64,000 nucleotides of DNA from Clostridium kluyveri (lineage in GTDB: Bacteria > Bacillota > Clostridia > Clostridiales > Clostridiaceae). The notes under the pieces are model-generated. The model searched no databases and had not been told where the DNA came from. It saw nothing but the letters and a program-made list of their open reading frames with translations. Made by a program: the position numbers and the translations under genes. Shown here one piece after another: positions 51,131-61,141 of this stretch; positions within the stretch are counted from its first letter, which is position 1, and each line of letters starts with the position of its first letter. Location: contig NZ_CP018335.1 of assembly GCF_001902295.1 (NCBI RefSeq), positions 3,038,001 through 3,102,000 on the forward strand, in the 5' to 3' direction.

Positions 51131-51234
51131 TAATTAACCTAGGACTTCGTTAATTAAATGATATCAAAGCTATATAATTTAAACAATTGAAGCATTTTCA
51201 TCTTTTATTCATAAAAATTAACTACTAGTTAATT
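51131..51234. promoter_or_regulatory. Two operator-like inverted repeats of the XRE regulator
   Basis: TAATTAAC-N10-GTTAATTA at 51131-51156 and AATTAAC-N5-GTTAATT at 51216-51234 use the same half-site, TAATTAAC. They are 31 and 116 bases upstream of the regulator start. The first overlaps a likely -10/-35 zone. Repression by the protein itself is inferred. Confidence 0.65.
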
Positions 51235-51386
51235 TAATTCTTCTAATAAAAATATTTAGAGTCTTAATTGTGATACGATTCAGCGTTCCTAATCATAATA
51301 CTTTTATGCTGTTAAGTCGTCATTATTTACATCTGCGTTTCTTGTCAAAACAATTATATTACCAAACATATCTAGCAACACTTTAC

Positions 51387-51674
51387 CTATTTTTTCATCT
51401 CCTCAATAATTCCAATAGACTTCAAAGCATCTTTAAAAGCACATATATAAATTTCCCTGTATATAATAGCCATCTGTGCATTTATAATGTCTCCATATTC
51501 TACAAATAGCCCCTGTAATTCTTCATCAGCTTTACTTATTAACTTATTCTGTACCTCCAATAATGCAATTTCCAACTTCTTATAATTTCTATCTTTTTTA
51601 CCTAAGCCAAGTGAAATATCATTAAGCCTTTTATCAATAAAAAAATCAATAAACTCTTGAAATTCTTCCAGCAT
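51387..51674 (-). CDS. Small helical protein of unknown function
   Basis: A 95-residue all-helical protein, MLEEFQEFIDFFIDKRLNDI at the start and then KLISKADEELQGLFVEYGDI. It resembles the DUF6809-like small proteins of Clostridia only loosely. It precedes the regulator gene in the cargo island, preceded by GGAGGT. Confidence 0.5.
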   Translation of the reverse strand: MLEEFQEFIDFFIDKRLNDISLGLGKKDRNYKKLEIALLEVQNKLISKADEELQGLFVEYGDIINAQMAIIYREIYICAFKDALKSIGIIEEMKK

Positions 51675-51912
51675 ATCCATACCTCCAAATCTTATGTTTG
51701 TGGTATGTTAACTCTTAATTGATATGCTTTCAAGTTATATTTCTCAATCTAAGAAGAAACTTATAGAAATTAATTTTTGTGAGATTTATTATGATACAGC
51801 ATATTTACAGAACTCAGGAATTTTGAAACTTAGCAATGTTATAATGATAATCTTTTAAGTTTCATGTTACTCATAATTAAGAAAGAAGCGTCTTAAGATA
51901 AATTTGTATTCT

Positions 51913-52677
51913 TTAATTATTCAAAAAACATTTTTCAGTTTTTTTATACAAAATATCCTTTCGGAATAAAAATATTAATGATAGAGCTATAATGGATAAT
52001 ATAATTAATTCTATAAATTCGGTATAAAACAAACCTCCCAGTAAACTTGATGATAAAACATTAGAATTCTTAAAACAAATAAGTCTGGTAGATTTATATG
52101 GGTTATCTACAAATAATATTTGTTCAGTAACATTATAAAATAGATGAGTTCCAATAACAAACATAAGAGATTTTGTCTTTATAACAATAACTCCAAATAT
52201 TAATCCTATTAGCATAGCATCAATAATTTTTACCCATGTATGAGGTTGTACTGAATAATGAGGATAATGTATTAATCCAAATATTAATGCTTGTAAAACT
52301 ATTGCCAAAAATATAGGAAGTTTTTTAAACAACACCTGCATGAGGTATCCCCTATATAATCCTTCTTCAAATAATGCTACTCCTAAAAATCCAAAACTAC
52401 TTGCTAAGATGAAAATTATAAATTTTGTCATACCTGATTGATCTACAGTTACTACCATTGTTCCACTAATAACTCCTATAGACCCTACTGATATTTTATA
52501 AAATAGTGATATGATAATTCCCCACAAAAGTAATTTAATGTCATGCTTTTTTATACTTATCCAATATGAAGGTGTATACTTCTTATTATGGTTAGACTCA
52601 ATTCCTTTCACGAAAAACACAACAAAAATAAACAGTGTTATATTAATAGAGGCATTTGCTAATGTATCAACAATCAA
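51913..52677 (-). CDS. CPBP-family intramembrane endopeptidase (Abi-like)
   Basis: A 254-residue membrane protein with seven or so hydrophobic segments. It has the CPBP motifs ALFEEGLYRGYLM (two catalytic Glu and Arg) and FGLIHYPHY (His). A third motif FVIGTHLFYN is near residue 185. Bacterial members process peptides, bacteriocins or immunity factors. It starts from a TTG after GGGGG. As a prophage cargo it may give immunity or signalling functions. Confidence 0.88.
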   Translation of the reverse strand: MIVDTLANASINITLFIFVVFFVKGIESNHNKKYTPSYWISIKKHDIKLLLWGIIISLFYKISVGSIGVISGTMVVTVDQSGMTKFIIFILASSFGFLGVALFEEGLYRGYLMQVLFKKLPIFLAIVLQALIFGLIHYPHYSVQPHTWVKIIDAMLIGLIFGVIVIKTKSLMFVIGTHLFYNVTEQILFVDNPYKSTRLICFKNSNVLSSSLLGGLFYTEFIELIILSIIALSLIFLFRKDILYKKTEKCFLNN

Positions 52678-52830
52678 ATTTTTACCCCCAATCTATCCCG
52701 AATGGACTATAATTTTTATAAAACTGTTATAACACGTTATAAGAATAGTACGAGCCAGCTCTTAACATAATCATTTTATCATTACACTTATTTTAATTAG
52801 TACATAAAAAAGTAAGAAATAATAACAACA

Positions 52831-53802
52831 CTAATTAGTAGAAATGATATTCAAAGAATCTTTAAAACGTCTACTATTAATATTAAATAAAAATTGATTC
52901 ATGTGTACTAATGCATATTGCAGCTTATTTTCATCATTAGACAAATCAATTTTACCTTCCCACATGCATTTATGAAAATCTTTAAAGTTCATTTTTACAT
53001 TATCTATCCTAATAGGTAAACTTTTAGAAGCATAGAGAATAAAAATACACATGTACTGTATATGAAGTAACTGCTGCATAAGAAAAAAACGGGCTCGTAT
53101 ATATTGATCAGGAGATTCACCGAAGTAATTTTTAAGATATTTAAACTCATCTTCATCATTATTAACAACGAAATTTGCTACTACAGCTAAATCTAAATAA
53201 CGATCATTTAAAAAAGCTGATTCCCAGTCAATAAGCCAGGCATGTTCTCCATCAAATACATAATTTTCTGGTTTTAGGTCATTATGACTTGAAACTAAAT
53301 CTTCGGAACGGAATTGGTAAATATCTTTAATATGAGTATAATTTTTTAATATTTGACCATTTAAATTATCTGGAATAAATCTTGCTGTTAGAACTTTTTG
53401 CACAATTTTATCCATTGCATTATTAGCTATTTTATGAAATGGAGCAAGCTTATGTAATTTACTTATAAGCTTTGGCATTATTTCCTTTGCTTTATCCATC
53501 GGAAACGGCTTAGCTTCTATAAAATCAGTTATGGAAATTTTGTCCTGCGTACTTAAATACCAAACATGAGGTGCTATTCCTGCATCTGAACCTGCTTTCA
53601 TATATGAATAATAATTTGCAGGGTCACTTAGTTGATCAGTACGTCCAATTTTCATTAAATAAGGTTTATTTCTTACAATAATACGAAAGGTTAGTGCATT
53701 TGAAAGACCTGTAGTAATCGCTTTAATATCGTCATAAGTATTTACTCCAAAAGCCGTTTGCAATGCATCTTTTACAGCGAACTGCTTATTCTCTGGAATC
53801 AT
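52831..53802 (-). CDS. Aminoglycoside/choline kinase-like phosphotransferase
   Basis: A 323-residue kinase-fold protein. SHNDLKPENYVF near residue 180 is the catalytic loop (His-Asn-Asp), and AWLIDWESAFLND is the magnesium-binding motif. It fits the APH/choline-ethanolamine kinase family. The N-terminus, FRIIVRNKPYLMKIGR, contains the ATP-site Lys. The substrate is unknown; it need not be an antibiotic. It is part of the cargo island with the LUD and CPBP genes. Confidence 0.87.
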   Translation of the reverse strand: MIPENKQFAVKDALQTAFGVNTYDDIKAITTGLSNALTFRIIVRNKPYLMKIGRTDQLSDPANYYSYMKAGSDAGIAPHVWYLSTQDKISITDFIEAKPFPMDKAKEIMPKLISKLHKLAPFHKIANNAMDKIVQKVLTARFIPDNLNGQILKNYTHIKDIYQFRSEDLVSSHNDLKPENYVFDGEHAWLIDWESAFLNDRYLDLAVVANFVVNNDEDEFKYLKNYFGESPDQYIRARFFLMQQLLHIQYMCIFILYASKSLPIRIDNVKMNFKDFHKCMWEGKIDLSNDENKLQYALVHMNQFLFNINSRRFKDSLNIISTN

Positions 53803-53917
53803 ATTGCCCTCCCAAAATAAAAATTTTTATTAGTATACCTTCTTTATTGAAAGTCGCTACTATTCACATATCCTAACCTTATAACAAATATAATTCGCAA
53901 GGAATCATTTTAATATG

Positions 53918-54550
53918 TTAAATTCCTAAATTCTCTCCCACAAGTATTACTTTAATGCGACCTTTAAACATCGACTTACTGGTAATGACAAGCTGACTGC
54001 ACCCGTTTTCAGCGGCCTTAGAAAGTTCTTCAAACGAAGAATAGTCCTGTTTATATACCGACACGACCATTTTTGCCGCATAGTCTTTTACTCGAAGTAT
54101 AGCCGTATCTAAATTTGGTACTACTTTATTTAACCCTGCGACTATTATTACATTTTTCGGTCCAAAGATTAGTGCCGATACCCTGTTACCGATTCCATCG
54201 ATATTTACTAGTTCACCTGTAGCAGCTATTGCATTAGAACTCATTAAAAAGTAATCTGCTAACAGCGCCTGACGTGCTACATTTTCTTTTTCTTTACCTC
54301 CCTGGGGTTCAGCAGGATCTAAAAAATTGTACCCTCCATTTTTTAAAGCGGTCTTTAGGCCAATTTCATGAAGAGTTAAAGAACCTCCGCAGGAAACCAA
54401 ATTATCTTTAGGTATAATTTTGAGAACCTTTTTCAACGCTTCTTCTTTTGTTTTATAGTAAAATCCCTCTATATTGCGTTTTTCAAATTCTTCGATTAAT
54501 TTCTTTGCTAATAAGTCATTATAACATTCTCTGGTTTTTATAGTGTCCAT
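53918..54550 (-). CDS. LUD-domain protein (LutC/DUF162 family)
   Basis: A 210-residue protein starting MDTIKTRECYNDLLAKKLIE after AGGAGG. Typical motifs are SCGGSLTLHEIGL, ATGELVNIDGIGNRVSALIFGP and VIIVAGLNKVVPN, as in the lactate utilisation (LUD) family, which acts in quinone or lactate oxidation, or has unknown roles when alone. There are no LutA or LutB partners. It lies between tail genes of prophage B as a passenger. Confidence 0.9.
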   Translation of the reverse strand: MDTIKTRECYNDLLAKKLIEEFEKRNIEGFYYKTKEEALKKVLKIIPKDNLVSCGGSLTLHEIGLKTALKNGGYNFLDPAEPQGGKEKENVARQALLADYFLMSSNAIAATGELVNIDGIGNRVSALIFGPKNVIIVAGLNKVVPNLDTAILRVKDYAAKMVVSVYKQDYSSFEELSKAAENGCSQLVITSKSMFKGRIKVILVGENLGI

Positions 54551-54790
54551 GTTAACTCCTCCTAACTTAATTGATATAACCAATAGTTCTATTTTAACCA
54601 TAGGGTACAAAAATTAACAGTCTATATTTACTATTTTCTATATGTTATAATTAAATTAGGGGGAGAAAACTTTCGTTCTGGATTCATTCACATTACTACA
54701 ATACCGTCATAACTAATTCCAGTATATCATGAAATTTAATAAGGTTAAATATTTAAACCTTTCAGGGTATAAACTATAATTATTGATTCT

Positions 54791-55918
54791 CTATATTACA
54801 TTATAATTAATCCTCAATTCTTTTAATTTCAAAATATCCGTACTTGAACTAACTTCCATATACCATGCAAATCTTATCTTTTTATCTAAAAGCCCCAAGG
54901 ATGTCCATTGTGCTTCAGTAATTCCCTGAAGATCTGCAGTAGACATTCCCTTTATTTTCACATCGTGCATATTTTCTATATCCACCAGTATCCATGAACT
55001 TCCATTCCACGCTTTCCATGAAGTTCCGCTATCTGTGCTTACTATAAAAACTATAATTCCACTGCCTGTATTATCTAAGCTTATCACTGCGTTAATTATG
55101 TCTATTATATATGCTTCTGTGAATAAAATATCTTCTTTCATACTTACAATTACAGGTTTTGGTTTAATTGTTTGAGTTACCACAGGTGCCGGCATTTCAG
55201 TTAGTGGTGACCATATTTTTAATATTGGAGAAGTAGATATAAGTCCTGTCCTTTCTTTATGATAATTGTCATCACTATAGCTTTGAAATTTATCTGCAGT
55301 TAATGGGAGTTCTGAAACTTTAACATAACTTGAAGATAAAGCATCCCAGTGTTTAATGTCGTTTCCATCTACCATAAGATATTTAATATTAGGCTGGATG
55401 TAAGAACCTTCCTGAACAGTATATGCCTTTCCTTGCTCCTGACTCGGTATAAAAGCATAGGACTTATTATTCTCAAGGGTTAAAGTAGTAGTTCCTGAAG
55501 TTGGATTTACAAAAGAATTTGTACCTGTATTAGGTATCTGCTCAATAACAAGCACCATGGCACTATCATTAAAGAGTATTAACTCCCATACTAAATCAAG
55601 AGTTCCCCAGGCATTATACACTCCATGGCCTTCCCATCTAATTCTAAAAGTAGATTTACCATTTACAGTTTCCTGGCAATAATAGATATTGTCTGCCCCT
55701 GCATCTCTTCTATTTATTTTTAGCTGTTCAGTTGCCCCGGTAAAACCTACCCATGAGTTACCATTTGTTTTAACAGTGGTTCTGCAGTTCACTCCATTGT
55801 AGTAAAAGTCAAATCCTATATCCGAAAAACTAACTGTAGTATCATCATTATGGGAACTTATTAAAGTCATACCACTACTTCCTTTTGGTGCAATTATAGT
55901 GCTGCTGTATACTCCCAT
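54791..55918 (-). CDS. Phage tail fibre/minor structural protein
   Basis: A 375-residue beta-rich protein: MGVYSSTIIAPKGSSGMTLI at the start, FDFYYNGVNCRTTVKTNGNS, and a C-terminal domain GTSWKAWNGSSWILVD with SLGLLDKKIRFAWYMEV. The sequence is of the type placed after the tail endopeptidase in Clostridium phages, where it forms the tip or side fibre. It abuts the endopeptidase gene (2 bases). The receptor is not deducible. Confidence 0.72.
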   Translation of the reverse strand: MGVYSSTIIAPKGSSGMTLISSHNDDTTVSFSDIGFDFYYNGVNCRTTVKTNGNSWVGFTGATEQLKINRRDAGADNIYYCQETVNGKSTFRIRWEGHGVYNAWGTLDLVWELILFNDSAMVLVIEQIPNTGTNSFVNPTSGTTTLTLENNKSYAFIPSQEQGKAYTVQEGSYIQPNIKYLMVDGNDIKHWDALSSSYVKVSELPLTADKFQSYSDDNYHKERTGLISTSPILKIWSPLTEMPAPVVTQTIKPKPVIVSMKEDILFTEAYIIDIINAVISLDNTGSGIIVFIVSTDSGTSWKAWNGSSWILVDIENMHDVKIKGMSTADLQGITEAQWTSLGLLDKKIRFAWYMEVSSSTDILKLKELRINYNVI

Positions 55919-55919
55919 T

Positions 55920-57776
55920 CTACTTCACCTCCAGTTTTTCAATAGCTTGAAAATTACTGCTGTCTAAAAGTTCAAAGCTGTACAGTTTTCCTGAATCTAT
56001 GGTTTCATTAACTGCCATGCCTTCATAGACTGTTCTAAAGTAAAGTCCGTCATTATCTATTATTAAAATATTTTCATCTATCAGATATTTATCCTTATCC
56101 TGATAAGTTAAATATAAAATCTCACCATACTTTTTAATTGAAAGGGCATAATTTGTGCTCATCTGCCTTCCACTTATTATTGCTTCTACATCTGTTGTTT
56201 GATGGGTGCTTAATATTGAAGTTATAGGATTCTGCATTTCTGCTTTTACATAATTACTTTTTACTTTACTTAAATACAATCCATTCATATTTACAAAACT
56301 CTGCTTCTCAAAACATTCTGCATGTGGTGGGTCTGAGTTTAGGCCACCCTGAAGGTTTCTCCCGTCAATCATACACTGCAGGTTAAACATTGGTATGCTT
56401 AATGTTCCCGTATCCACCTTTAAAAACACAGCAATATAATGTGCCCCTTGAGATACTTGGGGGATTCCAAGGGGTATTCCAATTGTATTATCTCCCTGCT
56501 GGAGCTTTTGTTTCGGGGTAAATGGAATATCCTTATTATCAAGCTGAATCTGCATGGTTAAAGTACATACAGTACTTGCAGTACAGTACATAGAAAAGTT
56601 CATGGCTAGATTTGTAGATGCCACTGCAGTAACCCCTAAATATATTGGCTCTATTGCTGCTGTTCCCACAGTTAGTGCAACAGAATTTGCATAATACAGC
56701 ATGGAGCTAAAAGATTCTGCTACTTTATTGCCAAGTTCATCTAATGTAGTTTTAATAGATGCTGTATCCAATTGATTTAATATGCTGTCCTTTGGCTGGC
56801 CAAGTTCAACTTTAACATTTACACCGGTTAAAATATCTTTCTTTATCTTAACTACCGGGACTTTTACATCTATTTCAAAGTCCTTGTGTCTTACTATAAC
56901 CAAATCTCCTATATTAACTGTGTGGAGATGTTTATAATTTTCATATTCTTTAGTCTTACTAAGTTCAACGAAGTCCACGTCAATACTAACTTTGCTTAAA
57001 CCTATTACACTGGCAGCTTCCTGGGCAAGCAGTCTTAAAGTAACTTCATCCTCTGCATCTTTGAACTCCACTTTTTTTATTATAGGAAAGGGTGGATACT
57101 GGTCATCATCCCAATTAGGTATACTTATATACTTTTCAGTGAGTTTTATGCCATCTTTTCCTACTGGATAAAGCTTTGTTACAACACTTGTGGTATCTAT
57201 ATTGAACTTCAATCCTGATATATTTTTACCCTGGGCAATTAAAACTCCTGCATCTTTACCAATACTATTTAATATTTTTATATCAAAGTTATCCCTTTTA
57301 AACTGGCCGCATTCCCATATATTAATTATAGAAAATATAGCTTCCACCGGATTTTTCTCTTCAAGGCTGATTGAATTAGCTGTTATAATATCGCTGTCTA
57401 CTGTATATATGGTAAGTAAATCTCCTATTAAAGATTTTTCCAGGGCTGTCTTTACACTGCAGTTTTGGGCCTCCATGCTTTCTATAAAATAATAAGCTAA
57501 GTCATAAAATATATGCTTTGCCCACACCTTAATAATATTTTTATCATCACTATCTTTTTCTACCATGTATATTCTAAAAAGCTGTCCATCTGCTTTTATT
57601 ATGTTCCACTCTATCAGGTACTTTGATTTTTGGGAAATTGCAGGATACTCAAGTTCCAGTGAAAAATCACCGTTTAGTTCTTCAGTAACATAGCAGTTTA
57701 TGGCTTCACTTAAAATTCCAAGACCATTATTATCAAAGTTTCCTTTTGTAGTTTTTTTATCATAGATGCAGATCAT
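55920..57776 (-). CDS. Prophage tail endopeptidase (tail-associated lysin, Tal-like)
   Basis: A 618-residue protein. Residues 1-340 are the prophage tail protein domain (LELEYPAISQKSKYLIEW, VGKDGIKLTEKYISIPNW and YENYKHLHTVNIGDLVIVRH), shared with gp27-like tail hub proteins. The rest is beta-rich. It sits at the tail tip and may open the cell wall. Its ATG overlaps the TGA of the distal tail gene, so I start at MICIYDKKTTKG. Confidence 0.86.
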   Translation of the reverse strand: MICIYDKKTTKGNFDNNGLGILSEAINCYVTEELNGDFSLELEYPAISQKSKYLIEWNIIKADGQLFRIYMVEKDSDDKNIIKVWAKHIFYDLAYYFIESMEAQNCSVKTALEKSLIGDLLTIYTVDSDIITANSISLEEKNPVEAIFSIINIWECGQFKRDNFDIKILNSIGKDAGVLIAQGKNISGLKFNIDTTSVVTKLYPVGKDGIKLTEKYISIPNWDDDQYPPFPIIKKVEFKDAEDEVTLRLLAQEAASVIGLSKVSIDVDFVELSKTKEYENYKHLHTVNIGDLVIVRHKDFEIDVKVPVVKIKKDILTGVNVKVELGQPKDSILNQLDTASIKTTLDELGNKVAESFSSMLYYANSVALTVGTAAIEPIYLGVTAVASTNLAMNFSMYCTASTVCTLTMQIQLDNKDIPFTPKQKLQQGDNTIGIPLGIPQVSQGAHYIAVFLKVDTGTLSIPMFNLQCMIDGRNLQGGLNSDPPHAECFEKQSFVNMNGLYLSKVKSNYVKAEMQNPITSILSTHQTTDVEAIISGRQMSTNYALSIKKYGEILYLTYQDKDKYLIDENILIIDNDGLYFRTVYEGMAVNETIDSGKLYSFELLDSSNFQAIEKLEVK

Positions 57777-58483
57777 CACAGCCACCGCCAATTTGGTAAA
57801 AGCTCTACTTTAGTAACACTGCCACTCCACTCTATAGTATTTTCACCGGACTTCAATTTTAAAAATTCACCTGTCATGTTACCATTTAAATTATTTCCCC
57901 CATCATCATAACAGTCCTGTATAACTGAATTTACTATGATCTTTTCGGTTATATCTTGAAGATTTATCTGCCCTTCATTTATTTTAAAGACTATATCACC
58001 GGAGCCGTAAATACTTATTACAGGTTCACTTTCCAAGCTTCCCGGATTAGTTAAAGTTGTACCTGAAGTATCTATGGTTACCATATTATTTTCCACTGCA
58101 TATTTAAATGGTCTGCAGTTAAACATTATGGGAAATTGGCCAAAATACCTATAAACCTGCTTAAAATCAATGGCATTTACCACCTGTGCAATATATTTTT
58201 TATCAGATTGAAAGCTGAATATTAAATCACTTTCACCTGTTCCAAAAAGCCAGGCTTTAATATCATCGAGCTTACTTCCAAGGTTTTGTGTATCTTTTAC
58301 AGAACATTCAACGCCTAATGTTATATCCTCATAGGTTTTTTCATCGAATCTTAAATTAGAATCCCTTCCCGGGATATTTATGGTACTTACCCTTCGTTTA
58401 GGAGAAGGAAGGTCTGGCCTTTTAGCTATTAAAATTCCAAAATCATCATAACTGTTTTTACCGCCAAAATTAAAACTGAGCAT
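57776..58483 (-). CDS. Distal tail protein (Dit)
   Basis: A 235-residue protein starting MLSFNFGGKNSYDDFGILIA, with RRVSTINIPGRDSNLRF near residue 35, the mark of Dit proteins (phage_tail_2). It forms the hexameric hub between tail tube and tip. It follows the tape measure and precedes the endopeptidase. GGGGAGGAATTT precedes the ATG, which overlaps the region just after the tape measure stop. Confidence 0.92.
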   Translation of the reverse strand: MLSFNFGGKNSYDDFGILIAKRPDLPSPKRRVSTINIPGRDSNLRFDEKTYEDITLGVECSVKDTQNLGSKLDDIKAWLFGTGESDLIFSFQSDKKYIAQVVNAIDFKQVYRYFGQFPIMFNCRPFKYAVENNMVTIDTSGTTLTNPGSLESEPVISIYGSGDIVFKINEGQINLQDITEKIIVNSVIQDCYDDGGNNLNGNMTGEFLKLKSGENTIEWSGSVTKVELLPNWRWL

Positions 58484-58484
58484 T

Positions 58485-60938
58485 CTAAATTCCTCCCCTT
58501 CCCATAGAAATTTTCCTTCTGTAAAACTCCAGTTCATAGGCCAGCTGCTCTATATCTTTATTTGTGTTATTATTAAAATTTTCTATGTGTAATATAAATC
58601 CATTTCTATCATCTGTATTTTTACTATCTTTTAAATTACTGCCAGATGGTACTTCTACAGATGTCCTAGTATTTACTTTCATATCCAATGACAGTCCCCT
58701 TACAGCTTCTATTACTGCAGACTTACTTTTATTTATACCTTCAGCAAGGCCACTCATAAAATCCGGCATCCAGCTTTCATAGTCAGTAAGTGGCCCTTCA
58801 TCCGGCACTGAAAAATGAAGATAGCTCCTTATTTTAGCTGCCAGTGCACTTACTACATCTTCTACTTTTCCTGCAGCTGACCTTATTCCATTTACAATTC
58901 CATTAACAAAGTCTGCACCATATTTCCATGCCCTAGATGGAAGACTTGCTAAATAGCTTAAAGCACTCTTTATACCACTTTCTATAGAACTTTTCACGCT
59001 TCCTATGGTACTTACTACTCCATCTCTCATTTTTGTAAACATATCTGAACCATAACTGTAAAGTCTACCTGGCAGTTCAGAAAACCAATTTAAAAGGCTA
59101 TTCCATACATTTATAGCTCCATCTTTTATACTTCCACAGAGGTTTATTACAGTTTCCTTTAATTTAGTCCAGGCACCTGAAGCGACTCCTTTTATAGCTT
59201 CCCATATATTTGTCAGGGCTGTCTTTATATTATTCCATATGTTCTCTATATCAGATTTTAACTTTGTAAAGTTTCCTGTGACTATATCAAGTACTATAAG
59301 TACAGCACCAAGTACAATATTTTTTATAATATCCCAGGTATTTTGAAATATAGTCTTATAAAAATTTAGAGCTGGCTCTAGAAAACTTTTTATACTGTTA
59401 AGTCCGTTACTTACTGTATTTTTTAAGTTTTCCCAGGCAGTTAGTGTGAATGTCTTTACACTTTCCCAGGCATTTGTTATAGAGGTTTTTATATTCTGAA
59501 AAATAGTGGTAATATTATTCCAGAGGTTAGAAGCTCCCTGCTTGATGACATCCCAGTGCTTGTAAATTTCATACCCTGCAACTATGGCAAGACCTATGCC
59601 AATTACCCAGGGGTTAAATACCATTCCAAGTATTTTAGACATACCACCTAAATTTCCTGCAACAGCCGATACCTTGGAAATGGCCGAGGATATTTCACCC
59701 ACAGCTTTTACTACACTGCCAATTGCAACAAGAACTGGACCAACTACAGTAATTAATGCCCCTATGACGAGTATTATCCTCTGAGAACCCTGGTCCAGTT
59801 TTCCAAACGCCTGTATCCATTCATTTAATGTAGTAATTATGGAGGTTATTATAGGGAGTATATTCTGTCCCATGGTGGCACCCAGTTCTTTTAAACTCTC
59901 CTGAAATACCCTCATCTGGTTGGCAGTACCTGCACCTGTACGTTCAAAATCGCCATGGGCATTTTTAGTTTTTTCTAAGACATAGTTATACCTGAGCTGT
60001 ACTTTTTCAGCTTCTGTCATATCTTGCGTTCTCTTCTGTATGCCTTTAGAATAAGCATACTGCTGCAGGTTTGCATCTGTCATAACTACCCCAAGCATTT
60101 TTAAGCTTTCCGTTTCCCCCGTAAATATGCCGTTTAAAGCTTCTTCAGCCTGTTTTATATCAATGTTTTTAAAACTTGATAGATCTCCAGCAAGTCCAAC
60201 AAGGGACATAGATATTTTTGCAGCTTCTTCCTGACTTAACCCCATACTTGTTGCCATATCCCCATAAAGTGCCGACATATCAAGTGCAGTTCCCTTTGCT
60301 ATACCGTAGCTTTTCAAAGTGGTATTTGACCAATCTTTTACCTTTTGGTTAACACTTCCAAATGCAACCTCCACTTTATTCATGCTTTCAGCTGTGTCTG
60401 AGGCAAGCTTTACACTTGCAACTCCTGCAGCAACAAGAGGTGCAGTTACTGCAAGTGAAAGTTTACTTCCCACATTTGAAAACCCTTCACCTATAGTTTT
60501 CATTTTACTTCCTATACCATCTAAACTCTTACTTAAAGAAGTCCACCTGCTGCTCTGGGTCTCTATCTCTTTATTTGTCTTAGAAAGTTCATTTTCCATT
60601 TGTGAGAGGGTCTGTTTTGCCTTATTTAGTTTTATCTCAAGGTCTTGGGTGGCTTTACTGTCTTTACCCTTAGTTTCAGCACTTTTGGTATAGGCCTGAT
60701 CCAGGGCACTTACCTTTTGCTTTTGGAGTTCTAATTGTTTGGAAAGACTTTCTGATTTTAATTTAAGTCCATCAATACCTTTTCCATTTTCTCCAAGGGC
60801 TGCAGTATTTGCTTTAAACTCACTGTCAAGCACCCTAAGGCTCCTGTTAATACTGCTTATACCATTTTGAAATCCACTTGAATCCAGTCCTATTTTTACC
60901 GCCAGACTTCCAAGTTCTTCTGCCAACTCTCCCACCAC
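58485..60938 (-). CDS. Phage tail tape measure protein
   Basis: An 817-residue complete copy. N-terminal coiled coils (residues 1-150), the TP901-type core around residues 170-360 (MSALYGDMATSMGLSQEEAA, then TGAGTANQMRVFQESLKELG), hydrophobic segments near residues 395-420 and 440-465, and repeated Trp-rich blocks (IWNNIKTALTNIWEAIKG). It starts with GTG after the chaperone. It sets tail length. It is near-identical to the partial copy at 1-1859. Confidence 0.95.
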   Translation of the reverse strand: MVGELAEELGSLAVKIGLDSSGFQNGISSINRSLRVLDSEFKANTAALGENGKGIDGLKLKSESLSKQLELQKQKVSALDQAYTKSAETKGKDSKATQDLEIKLNKAKQTLSQMENELSKTNKEIETQSSRWTSLSKSLDGIGSKMKTIGEGFSNVGSKLSLAVTAPLVAAGVASVKLASDTAESMNKVEVAFGSVNQKVKDWSNTTLKSYGIAKGTALDMSALYGDMATSMGLSQEEAAKISMSLVGLAGDLSSFKNIDIKQAEEALNGIFTGETESLKMLGVVMTDANLQQYAYSKGIQKRTQDMTEAEKVQLRYNYVLEKTKNAHGDFERTGAGTANQMRVFQESLKELGATMGQNILPIITSIITTLNEWIQAFGKLDQGSQRIILVIGALITVVGPVLVAIGSVVKAVGEISSAISKVSAVAGNLGGMSKILGMVFNPWVIGIGLAIVAGYEIYKHWDVIKQGASNLWNNITTIFQNIKTSITNAWESVKTFTLTAWENLKNTVSNGLNSIKSFLEPALNFYKTIFQNTWDIIKNIVLGAVLIVLDIVTGNFTKLKSDIENIWNNIKTALTNIWEAIKGVASGAWTKLKETVINLCGSIKDGAINVWNSLLNWFSELPGRLYSYGSDMFTKMRDGVVSTIGSVKSSIESGIKSALSYLASLPSRAWKYGADFVNGIVNGIRSAAGKVEDVVSALAAKIRSYLHFSVPDEGPLTDYESWMPDFMSGLAEGINKSKSAVIEAVRGLSLDMKVNTRTSVEVPSGSNLKDSKNTDDRNGFILHIENFNNNTNKDIEQLAYELEFYRRKISMGRGGI

Positions 60939-60940
60939 CT

Positions 60941-61141
60941 CTACAATATATTTAAAACGGCATTTAAATTTTTCCTATACTCTTTATTAGCTTTGTAGAT
61001 TAAAATATCGAAGTAATAGAAAATATCCATTCCATCAATATCATTTAATGTCCATCCCTGCCCTAAAAGCTCCAGATAAATCTCTTTTATAAAGTCAGGC
61101 GGAGACAGCTTTTCACTGCTGCCTCCGCTTACCTGTTTGGG
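60941..61141 (-). CDS. Tail assembly chaperone, -1 frameshift extension
   Basis: The frame after the slippery heptamer CCCAAAC (minus strand, 61135-61141) stays open to a TAG at 60941. It codes for the same sequence type as in prophage A (FIKEIYLELLGQGW). Conservation of both frame and heptamer in two diverged prophages argues for real frameshifting. Confidence 0.8.
   Translation of the reverse strand, partial: PKQVSGGSSEKLSPPDFIKEIYLELLGQGWTLNDIDGMDIFYYFDILIYKANKEYRKNLNAVLNIL

Noticed and set aside
52831..53802. Firm call as aminoglycoside resistance gene
   Set aside because: The kinase motifs are shared with choline and other small-molecule kinases; no closer match is evident by eye.
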